A stretch of DNA of 64,000 bases, taken from Hominenteromicrobium mulieris. GTDB taxonomy: Bacteria > Bacillota > Clostridia > Oscillospirales > Acutalibacteraceae. This document shows positions 34,149 to 41,172 of the stretch, one piece after another (within the stretch, counting starts at the first letter, position 1; each line of letters begins with the position of its first letter). The notes under the pieces were generated by a model. It did not search any database, was not told where the DNA came from, and worked only from the letters and a program-made list of their open reading frames with translations. The stretch lies in the NCBI RefSeq assembly GCF_020687165.1, contig NZ_JAJEQC010000011.1, one strand, 5' to 3'. The translations under genes were made by a program, and so were the position numbers.

Positions 34149-34334
34149 CTAAATAATAAAAGTTTGTTTTTCTGTATTTTTGATTACAATCTCTAATTTT
34201 TCTACATCAATGATATGCGTCAATTTGCATTTAGGGCAGAAAAGAGGAAAATCTTTTAATACAGTATTATGAAATACTTGAACTCTCGTCTTTCCGTTAC
34301 AAATCGGACATTTTATCCAATATTTTTTAAGCAT
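34149..34334 (-). CDS. Cysteine-rich KTR domain protein
   Basis: 61 residues with two zinc-knuckle pairs (KCPICNGKTRVQV and FCPKCKLTHI), the signature of the small KTR proteins usually found next to tetracycline ribosomal-protection genes on conjugative elements. Function unknown; rubredoxin-like metal binding is likely. Ribosome site AAAGGACGAG. It starts just after an attenuator hairpin and is 16 bp upstream of the radical SAM gene. Confidence 0.75.
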   Translation of the reverse strand: MLKKYWIKCPICNGKTRVQVFHNTVLKDFPLFCPKCKLTHIIDVEKLEIVIKNTEKQTFII

Positions 34335-34357
34335 TATATTTCACTCGTCCTTTTTAC

Positions 34358-34404
34358 ACAAAAAAATGCAGGTCAATCCTCAACATGAGCATTGACCTGC
34401 ATTT
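34358..34404 (-). terminator. Attenuator (rho-independent) ahead of the KTR gene
   Basis: A perfect 14-bp stem (34364-34377 with 34391-34404) is followed by seven T residues on the minus strand, 24-30 bp before the KTR start. A second hairpin with T-run (CCCAT..ATGGG, 34518-34534) lies just after the leader peptide, and a third pairing (AAAACTAA with TTAGTTTT) spans the middle, so alternative folds are possible, as in tet(M)/tet(W) leaders. Confidence 0.75.
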
Positions 34405-34555
34405 ATAATGCACAGAGCAGTACAACAAAACTAAGGCATAGCTTGCACTATGTCTATACTATATCTATACGTCGTTAGTTTTTTGTATAGCATCCGCAAA
34501 ATAAGCATGACAAAAAAGCCCATGTTGAAAATGGGAAAATCCTTTTTTTCAATGC

Positions 34556-34582
34556 TTATCTAATACGCATGCTATGCAACAT
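34556..34582 (-). CDS. Leader peptide MLHSMRIR controlling the resistance cassette
   Basis: Eight codons and TAA, with AAAGGAGG upstream of the ATG. It is followed within 25 bp by a terminator-like hairpin. Leaders of ribosomal-protection genes such as tet(M) and tet(W) have the same build: a strong site, a very short peptide and tandem terminators. Ribosome stalling here by an antibiotic would favour read-through. Confidence 0.6.
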   Translation of the reverse strand: MLHSMRIR

Positions 34583-34610
34583 AAACGCCGCCTCCTTTTA
34601 CATAAATTTT

Positions 34611-34639
34611 ATTTTATCAGAAAATCAGTCTACTGTCAA
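34611..34639 (-). promoter_or_regulatory. Strong promoter of the resistance cassette
   Basis: On the minus strand TTGACA (34639-34634), 17 bp and TAAAAT (34616-34611), about 28 bp before the leader peptide. This is essentially the arrangement of tet(M)/tet(W)-type promoters. Confidence 0.75.
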
Positions 34640-34732
34640 TACACAACAGGAAGTATTTAACCTAATGATATGAATTGTGTGGACATATCCAAAAAGAAAG
34701 GTGAACTGTAAAATGTAACAGGGTGAATGAAA

Positions 34733-35089
34733 ATGGCAAAAAGACCCGTACCATTGTACGACTTTAAGGCTTTCGGGGCAGCTATAAAAGCCGCGAGAAA
34801 TGAATACGGCGAGAGCCGCAAAAAGGTAAGCGACGAGTTATATATTTCCCCGCGCTACCTTGCGAATATCGAGAACAAGGGACAACAGCCGAGTTTACAG
34901 GTATTCTATGACCTTGTAACCCGGTATCATATTTCGGTAGATCAATTTTTCTTCCCGAACAGCAATGCGGAGAAATCCACCGGGCGGCGGCAGCTTGACG
35001 CGCTGCTGGACGGTATGAGCGATAAAGGCATACGGATTGTAACCGCAACAGCAAGGGAGATAACGGAAGTCGAAAAAGCAGAGGATTAA
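34733..35089 (+). CDS. Helix-turn-helix (Cro/C1) regulator of the ICE
   Basis: 118 residues (ATG 34733; an ATG at 34727 is possible but too close to the AGGG site). HTH: KKVSDELYISPRYLANIENKG. This type of regulator stands before the relaxase genes in clostridial CTns and probably controls them. The C-terminal half has FFFPNSNAEK, typical of the ICE subfamily. Promoter not obvious; the gene diverges from the resistance cassette. Confidence 0.8.
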   Translation: MAKRPVPLYDFKAFGAAIKAARNEYGESRKKVSDELYISPRYLANIENKGQQPSLQVFYDLVTRYHISVDQFFFPNSNAEKSTGRRQLDALLDGMSDKGIRIVTATAREITEVEKAED

Positions 35090-35176
35090 CCTCACAATAT
35101 GAGAAATCGGGAGATTGCAGCGCATGGCGGCTGCAATCTTTTTTTGCGTCCAAAATCAAAGGAACGCGCAACAAAT

Positions 35177-35284
35177 ACCGCCTTTCGGTGGGGGTATGGA
35201 GTAGATAGCAAGCACAGCAAACGAGTACCCGTTTGCGGAAAATGCTTGTTGGGATAATCCCAAACCCTTATACCGAAAGGCGGT
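35177..35284 (+). other. Candidate oriT of the ICE (copy 1)
   Basis: Bounded by the inverted pair ACCGCCTTTCGGT (35177-35189) and ACCGAAAGGCGGT (35272-35284). Inside are two further palindromes, GCAAACG-N6-CGTTTGC (35217-35236) and TTGGGA-TAA-TCCCAA (35249-35263). It lies directly before the relaxosome and relaxase genes, the usual site of oriT. The 65-bp core (35206-35270) recurs inverted at 40709-40806. Confidence 0.55.
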
Positions 35285-35290
35285 GCGGAA

Positions 35291-35620
35291 ATGGAAAACC
35301 GAAAGAGAAATATACAGATGAAGTTTTACGTTACGGAAGAAGAAAAGCGGCTGATCGACGAGAAGATGAAGCAGCTTCCCATAAAGCAGTATGGGGCATA
35401 CTTCCGTAAAATGGCGATAGACGGGTATATTCTTGTCGTTGACCGAAGCGACACAAAAGCATATATCCGGGAACTGCAAGCGGTAAGCCGGAACATCAAC
35501 CAAATTGCAAAACGCGCCAATGCGACGGGGACGGTTTACAGGCAGGATATAGAGGACATTAAAAAGGCGGTGGACGAGATATGGCGGTTACAAAGACGCA
35601 CCCTATTAAATCAACCTTAA
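35291..35620 (+). CDS. Relaxosome accessory protein (MobC-like)
   Basis: 109 residues with a ribbon-helix-helix start (MENRKRNIQMKFYVTEEEK) and the MobC-type segment AVSRNINQIAKRANATG, found in oriT-binding partners of MOBP relaxases. The GGTGCGG site precedes the ATG, and its 3' end overlaps the relaxase gene by 40 bp, so both are made together. It would bind the palindromes just upstream. Confidence 0.8.
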   Translation: MENRKRNIQMKFYVTEEEKRLIDEKMKQLPIKQYGAYFRKMAIDGYILVVDRSDTKAYIRELQAVSRNINQIAKRANATGTVYRQDIEDIKKAVDEIWRLQRRTLLNQP

Positions 35621-36915
35621 AGGCTGCGATAGACTATATCTTAAATCCCGAAAAGACAGACGGGAAGCTGCTTGCGTCCTCTTTCGGCTGCGGGCTGGAA
35701 ACCGCCGATATTGAGTTTGCATGGACGCGGGAAGCTGCCGGAGATCGCGGCACACATTTAGGGCGGCACTTGATACAATCCTTTGCGGTGGGAGAAACCA
35801 CACCGGAAGAAGCGCACAAAATCGGCATGGAACTTGCCGGGGCGGTATTAGGCGGCAAGTATGAGTTTGTTTTGACAACTCACGTCGATAAAGACCATCT
35901 GCATAATCACTTGATTTTCAACGCGGTTAGCTTCGTTGACTACAAAAAGTACCATTCCAACAAGCAAAGCTATCACTTTATCCGGCGCACCAGCGACAGG
36001 ATATGTAAAGAGCATGGGCTATCCGTCGTCGTACCGGGACAGGACAAGGGAAAAAGCTATGCAGAATACACCGCCGAAAAGCAAGGGACAAGCTACAAAG
36101 CAAAGCTGAAAACGGCGATAGATACTCTCATTCCCCAAGTGAAAGATTTTGACGAACTGCTGCGCCGCTTGCAGGAAATGGGGTATGAAATCAAACAGGG
36201 CAAATACATTTCCTTTCGCGCTGCCGGACAGGAACGGTTTACCCGCACAAAGACGCTCGGCGCGGCCTATACGGAAGAAGCGATAAAGGAGCGTATCAAG
36301 GGCGTGTATGTTGCCAAAACAAAAACGCTGCGGGAAGATAAGAAAATCCGGCTTGTCGTCGATCTTGAAAACAGTATCAAAGCCCAACAATCGGCGGGCT
36401 ATGAACGGTGGGCGAAAATCCATAATCTGAAACAGGCTGCGAAAAGCATGAACTTCTTGACCGAAAACAAGATTGAATATTATAGCGACCTTGAAAGCAA
36501 AATTGCGGATATTATGACCGCCCATGACGCGGCGGCAAAGGCGGTTAAGGAAGTGGAACAGCGTATGTCTGATTTGTCGCTGCTTATCAAGCACACCACC
36601 ACATACCGACAGTTAAAACCGATTTACGATGAATACCGAAAATCGCCGGACAAGGAAAAGTATCTGCGGGGGCATGAAAGCGAAATTATCCTGTTTGAAG
36701 CTGCGGCAAGGGCATTAAAGGAAATGCAGATAAAGAAGCTGCCCGATCTCGCCGCGCTGCGCAAGGAGTATAGAAGCTTAAACGACAGGAAAACCAAATT
36801 GTATGAAGATTATCGGCAAGCCAAGAAGCAAATGCAGGAATACGGCGTTGTCAAAAAGAACGTCGATAGTATTCTTTACCCGTCCCAAAGCAGGGCGCGG
36901 GAGCAGGAGCGATAA
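35581..36915 (+). CDS. MOBP-type relaxase/mobilization nuclease of the ICE
   Basis: 444 residues. N-terminal relaxase domain with the catalytic Tyr region (AIDYILNPEKT) and the three-histidine metal motif THVDKDHLHNHLIFNAV; long helical C-terminus. It nicks oriT and pilots the single strand through the type IV channel. Only this gene, its MobC partner and the HTH are on the plus strand; all other transfer genes are on the minus strand. Confidence 0.88.
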   Translation: MAVTKTHPIKSTLKAAIDYILNPEKTDGKLLASSFGCGLETADIEFAWTREAAGDRGTHLGRHLIQSFAVGETTPEEAHKIGMELAGAVLGGKYEFVLTTHVDKDHLHNHLIFNAVSFVDYKKYHSNKQSYHFIRRTSDRICKEHGLSVVVPGQDKGKSYAEYTAEKQGTSYKAKLKTAIDTLIPQVKDFDELLRRLQEMGYEIKQGKYISFRAAGQERFTRTKTLGAAYTEEAIKERIKGVYVAKTKTLREDKKIRLVVDLENSIKAQQSAGYERWAKIHNLKQAAKSMNFLTENKIEYYSDLESKIADIMTAHDAAAKAVKEVEQRMSDLSLLIKHTTTYRQLKPIYDEYRKSPDKEKYLRGHESEIILFEAAARALKEMQIKKLPDLAALRKEYRSLNDRKTKLYEDYRQAKKQMQEYGVVKKNVDSILYPSQSRAREQER

Positions 36916-37057
36916 GGCGCAAAACATGGGGTGGCAAGTGGAATGTTAAGGGCTGAAAACGCCTGTGTTTCTGCGGCTTCCAGCGCATGAAAACGACATA
37001 GACGATAAAGTATATTCAAACCCGCAAAAACGGCTTTCTAATTGTCCACGCAAGGAC

Positions 37058-37108
37058 AAAAAAAGAACAGGGGCGCGGTGCCGGAAATCGGCAACCGCGC
37101 CCCTGTTC
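37058..37108 (-). terminator. Terminator at the end of the minus-strand transfer operon
   Basis: A perfect 15-bp stem (GAACAGGGGCGCGGT at 37065-37079, 37094-37108) is followed on the minus strand by seven T residues, 9 bp after the TTRAP gene. The 140 bp to its left, after the relaxase, hold nothing else recognisable. Confidence 0.8.
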
Positions 37109-37116
37109 TCTATGGG

Positions 37117-37326
37117 CTATTCCTCGTCGGTCAAGATAAACTCCCTTTCGGAAAACTCGCTGTCCGTCATGGCTTGCAGCTTGTTCACCGCTGCGGCGGC
37201 AAGCTGGCGCATATCCTCGTCCATGTAGGGCATGGCGGCAAGGATATTTTCAAGCGTTGTTTCCCGGCTGTCCTCGGCGTAGATCGCAACAATGTTTTCT
37301 TCCTCAATGGTAAAGCGGGTATTCAT
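37117..37326 (-). CDS. Transposon-transfer assisting protein (TTRAP family)
   Basis: 69 residues with the family pattern MNTRFTIEEENIVAIYAED, AAMPYMDEDMRQLA and an acidic end. TTRAP proteins occur only in conjugative elements; the molecular role is unknown. It is the last gene of the minus-strand transfer operon, 4 bp after the anti-restriction gene. Confidence 0.75.
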   Translation of the reverse strand: MNTRFTIEEENIVAIYAEDSRETTLENILAAMPYMDEDMRQLAAAAVNKLQAMTDSEFSEREFILTDEE

Positions 37327-37330
37327 GCTA

Positions 37331-40300
37331 TCAAACCTCCAAATCCTTTTTATGCTCTTTCTGTTTATCTTTCGGCTGCTGCGCCGCCTGTTTCTTGTAT
37401 TCGTCCAGCTTCTTCAAAATGGACGGTTTTTTCTGCGGCTGTTCCCGTTTCTCGGCTTTTACCGCTTTTGCAAGGTCGGTAACGGAAATCGCTTCCCCCG
37501 CCTTTGCCCGCTGCTCAAAATCTGCAACGGTGGGCGTTTGCGGCGTATTGTTGATAAGCCCGTCAAAATTGTTGTCGTTCTGCTCTATGGTGTCCTCGAC
37601 GTGCTTTAAGGGATTATCCCGCTGCGGCTGCTCGGCGGCTATGGCATAAGCCTGTGTGCCATTCCCCATAATGAGATACTTCCCGTCCTCCGACGCATGG
37701 TGAAAACCAAATCCCGCCGCTTCGATCTGTTCACGGCTCATATCGGTAATATGAAAATTGCCCCTCGGCGTTCTAACGGTTTCACCCGTCAAAAGGCTGT
37801 CGGGGGTCGCTTCCGGCTGCTGCTTTTCAAGCTGCCCGTCCTTGTAGGAATATCCTTGCGCCGCGATTGCTTCAAGGGTCTTGCCCGTAACGTCGCCATA
37901 AATCCGCTTGTCTGCGTCAACCAGCATTTGCAAAGTGTCTTGTACGGTGTCGGACAAGGCTTGCTGCTGTTCGGGCGGCAGCTTGTCAAATACGGGGGTC
38001 TGCTGCTCCTGCAAAAACTCCGGCACTTGCTGAAAACCGATACTGTCTACATAGTGGGCGGTGTCCTCGTCGTTCTGATGAAGCACAACAATGTCGGAAA
38101 CGGAAAGGCTATGCCCCTTAAAGTCGGCGGGGTGGTCGATATTAAACCTTTCCCAAATGTCGCCCAGCGTCATATCCTTTGTAAGCGGTGCAGTATAGAC
38201 GAGTTCATAATTTACCCGGTCAATGGTAAGTCCAGCCGCTTGCAGACGGTCATAAGGCTCAAAGCGCAAGTCCCTTGTTTCGTCCCCGCGCTTTAACTGA
38301 TAAATGGAAAAGGTATCGCCCTGCTCCTGCTCGGCTTGCCGCTGCTGCTGCAACTCGGTAAAATGCCCCTCAATCTCGGTAATGAGTTCCTTTGCGGTGG
38401 TCTGTATTGTTTCAAGGGACGCTTTTAACTCGGTCATTTCCTTGCCGCTGCTCCAACCAGCCACATAGCCGAAAGAGTAATCGGAAGTATCAAGGCCGAA
38501 ATGCTGGCAAACCGTATAAGCGACGCTTTCCGCTTCTACCTCGCAGGTATGGCGGTCAACGCGGTTTTGCTGCTCCGGCGGGGCGTTTAAGTCTACGTCG
38601 TGCAGCTTCGCATGGGCGATTTCGTGAATGGCGGTCTTTACCGCCTGTAATTCACTCACGCCCTCTTTGATTGCAATACGCTTGTCGGTCAAACTGAAAT
38701 ACCCATTTGCGCCGTTTGTGATCTGCTCAAATGCAATCGGGACGGGGGACGCTTTTTCAAGGGCGGCGAAAAAATCCTCGTACTGCTCCACATCGGCAAG
38801 CAGCGGTTTAACGGAAAGGTCGGGAAACTCCTTGCCCTCGGTCTGCGAAATATCAAAGACGGTTATAACCTTAAAGGCGGGGACGGTGATTTCCTTTTCT
38901 TCCTTTACCACTTTTCCCTCGCGGTCAAGCATGGGCTTTCTCGTTTCGGGGTCGATTTTATCAACCAGCTTTTTCACCTTGTAGGGCGCGGGGGCAAAGA
39001 TTTTAATGCCTTTCTCGCCTTTCTTTACATGGCGGTCAAACTCCTTTTCCCATTGACGGAAGCCCATTACCAAATTGCCGCCCTGCATAGCAATTAGGAT
39101 AGTGTTATTCAAACTATAATCATGGAACTTTGACATAGCGGTTAGAAACTCTTTGTAGCGGTCGCTGTCAAAAATCGCCTGTACGCCCTGTTCCAAACGC
39201 GCGGTGATCTCCTTTACCTTTTCGGCGGGCTTTTCGGAAGTAAGGATAATGGGGACGACGGGGCGGGGCTGCTGCGGCTCTGCGGCCTGTGCGTCTGCTT
39301 GCTGCGTTTCGGCTGCGTCCATATAGGCTTTGTCCTGTTCGCCGCGCTCCGGCTGCGGGTAACTCATAATGCGGTATTCTTCCGGCACTTCGCGCCCCTC
39401 AAACTGCCGTTCCCACTCGTCGCCGCTTTCCACGATATAGCCGTACTCGGTAAACGCGCCTTTTTCCTGCGCGGCAGCGTTCCTGCCAAAAGTAGAAAGG
39501 TCAATGCCGCCTTTCCATTCTTCGGGCATTTGTACCATGCCGGATTGATTTAAGTAATAGTCGCCCAAATCGTGGTAGTTATGTACTTCGGGGATATGGA
39601 CGTAAAAATCCACGTTGTAGGTGAAGTCAATTACCTGTCCAATATTTGCAAGCCCGTTTTTCTGCTGCAAAGCTGCGTTCAGCTTGCCAACCTCGGCGGG
39701 GTCAAGCTGTTCGAGCCGCGCCGCAAGAAAATTGAGTTCGTCCACGTCGGCGGCGCATACCATTTCATAAGGCAAGGCAATATGTTTCTCCGGGTCGTCG
39801 GAATAGCCGCGAATGGAAAAATCCTGCGGGTTGTCGGCGGTAATGCCGACGTTCCGCATAGCTTCGTGCAACTGCTCCTTTGTGGCGGGCATATCCAACC
39901 AATAGCCGCCGGGGTCGCCCGCGTCAAAGCGGCTGCGGTTGCCTATCATAATAGAAAACTGTTCGCTCATGTGTTCACGCTCCTTTTCCTGCCCGGTATT
40001 TTCGGGGATAGCTGCCGCCTGTTGCTGCTGCGGGGGTTCTTCGCCCTCTATGGTGTAGTCCGGCATGAGCATACCGTTTACTTTGAAATAGTCGGCGTAC
40101 TCCTGCGGGATAGGCGGGGAGATTTCCGTAAACAAGCGGTCATACGCTTTGATACGCCCATTCAGATACTTTTCCATAGCTGCCTTGTCGGTGAAAACCT
40201 TTCTATCTTGTCCGGCAATCTTCGCTTGGGTTCTGCTTGGGCTGTTGGTGCGCACGCTCCATGTAAGCGTCCATGAATACGGGATAGATTTCTGCGCTTC

Positions 40301-40678
40301 TTTGTCGTAGCGGGTATTCTCGTAAATGTAGTAATTCATCTGATATACCCGGTTGCTGCGAATATGGCGGTTATGCTCGGTGGTCTGCCACTCGTTAGCG
40401 GTGTGCTGGACGTGCGGCGTTCTCACATATTCAAGTGTTTTATCCAGCAAAAGCGTTCTTCCCGCCTGTTCTTCCCATGCGGCGGCGCGTTCTTTAAGGT
40501 CGTCAAAAATCGCCTGTTCTGCCGCCGCGCTTTCGCTGCGCATGGAAAGTAGCTGCGCAATCGGCAAGGAAGCATAAGGGGCAATCTCCCTGTCCTTTGC
40601 TTCAAAATATATCCGGCGTTCTATCCGCATGGTTTCGGCGGCTTCTAATTTGTCATGGTCGTATGAGGAATACGGCAT
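37331..40678 (-). CDS. Multidomain anti-restriction protein: ArdA-like plus ArdC/metallopeptidase, YodL and DUF4316
   Basis: 1115 residues. N-terminal domain of unknown fold (~1-235); ArdA-like region (~240-430: SIMIGNRSRFDAGDPGGYW, the DNA-mimic type); ArdC N-terminal ssDNA-binding region (~480-620: FHDYSLNNTILIAMQ, MGFRQWEKEFDRHVKKGE); a zinc metallopeptidase motif HEIAHAKLHD (~690); a YodL domain (~800-910); DUF4316 (~960-1115). Together these would protect incoming single- and double-stranded DNA from host restriction. MSEQFSIMIGN could act as an internal start for ArdA alone. Confidence 0.8.
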   Translation of the reverse strand: MPYSSYDHDKLEAAETMRIERRIYFEAKDREIAPYASLPIAQLLSMRSESAAAEQAIFDDLKERAAAWEEQAGRTLLLDKTLEYVRTPHVQHTANEWQTTEHNRHIRSNRVYQMNYYIYENTRYDKEAQKSIPYSWTLTWSVRTNSPSRTQAKIAGQDRKVFTDKAAMEKYLNGRIKAYDRLFTEISPPIPQEYADYFKVNGMLMPDYTIEGEEPPQQQQAAAIPENTGQEKEREHMSEQFSIMIGNRSRFDAGDPGGYWLDMPATKEQLHEAMRNVGITADNPQDFSIRGYSDDPEKHIALPYEMVCAADVDELNFLAARLEQLDPAEVGKLNAALQQKNGLANIGQVIDFTYNVDFYVHIPEVHNYHDLGDYYLNQSGMVQMPEEWKGGIDLSTFGRNAAAQEKGAFTEYGYIVESGDEWERQFEGREVPEEYRIMSYPQPERGEQDKAYMDAAETQQADAQAAEPQQPRPVVPIILTSEKPAEKVKEITARLEQGVQAIFDSDRYKEFLTAMSKFHDYSLNNTILIAMQGGNLVMGFRQWEKEFDRHVKKGEKGIKIFAPAPYKVKKLVDKIDPETRKPMLDREGKVVKEEKEITVPAFKVITVFDISQTEGKEFPDLSVKPLLADVEQYEDFFAALEKASPVPIAFEQITNGANGYFSLTDKRIAIKEGVSELQAVKTAIHEIAHAKLHDVDLNAPPEQQNRVDRHTCEVEAESVAYTVCQHFGLDTSDYSFGYVAGWSSGKEMTELKASLETIQTTAKELITEIEGHFTELQQQRQAEQEQGDTFSIYQLKRGDETRDLRFEPYDRLQAAGLTIDRVNYELVYTAPLTKDMTLGDIWERFNIDHPADFKGHSLSVSDIVVLHQNDEDTAHYVDSIGFQQVPEFLQEQQTPVFDKLPPEQQQALSDTVQDTLQMLVDADKRIYGDVTGKTLEAIAAQGYSYKDGQLEKQQPEATPDSLLTGETVRTPRGNFHITDMSREQIEAAGFGFHHASEDGKYLIMGNGTQAYAIAAEQPQRDNPLKHVEDTIEQNDNNFDGLINNTPQTPTVADFEQRAKAGEAISVTDLAKAVKAEKREQPQKKPSILKKLDEYKKQAAQQPKDKQKEHKKDLEV

Positions 40679-40708
40679 ATTCTTTCATCACGTCCTTTCT
40701 CGGTCATA

Positions 40709-40806
40709 TAAGGGTTTGGGACTATCCCAACAAGCAAAATGCCCGCGCTCTCTATGGGAAGCGCGGGCATTTCTCGCAAACGGGTACTCGTTTGCTGTGC
40801 TTGCTA
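40709..40806 (-). repeat. Inverted second copy of the oriT-like core, with an inserted hairpin
   Basis: On the minus strand it repeats the 35206-35270 core almost base for base: the GCAAACG-N6-CGTTTGC palindrome and the TTGGGA-TAG-TCCCAA palindrome flank an extra GC-rich hairpin (GCCCGCGCT with AGCGCGGGC, 40741-40767). It lies between the Cys-rich VLP gene and the anti-restriction gene. Confidence 0.75.
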
Positions 40807-41172
40807 TGTAGTTGTTTTTATCCGTAAACGCCTGTTTCTCTCGCTTTGGGCTTTCTGTCTGCGGCGTATCTTTGCCGCGCAATCGGGGCAGTATTTCGCC
40901 CGGTTGCTGCCCGCCGCAAACGTGCTGCCGCATACCGCGCAACGCTTCAAATCGGTTTCCCCGCTGCGGGTGATCTGTTCGCAAAGCTGCCTGTCGGCGG
41001 GTAATACCGCTTCGCGGAAATAGCGGCATAGCAGCGAATAGCTGATACTCTGCACACAAACGCAAGTTTCCCCGTCGTCCAGCAGCAGACAATTCCCGCA
41101 ATCGTTGTTTGCACAAGCGGCGCGGGTCATTTTCTTTACGGCGCGGTATTGCTTTTCATCAAGCCTTATCAT
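40804..41172 (-). CDS. Cysteine-rich VLP domain protein
   Basis: 122 residues with about twelve Cys, including CCxxx-type clusters near the start (AACANNDCGNCLLL) and a zinc-ribbon end (CAVCGSTFAAGSN, YCPDCAAKIRRR). This family is confined to clostridial conjugative elements and is usually next to topoisomerase III, as here (4-bp overlap). Probably a DNA-binding zinc protein; function not known. Confidence 0.75.
   Translation of the reverse strand: MIRLDEKQYRAVKKMTRAACANNDCGNCLLLDDGETCVCVQSISYSLLCRYFREAVLPADRQLCEQITRSGETDLKRCAVCGSTFAAGSNRAKYCPDCAAKIRRRQKAQSERNRRLRIKTTT

Noticed and set aside
35177..35284. CRISPR-like repeats near the relaxase
   Set aside because: The repeated sequences are one palindrome pair and one distant inverted copy, not a regularly spaced array. 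No CRISPR array or cas gene occurs in the window.
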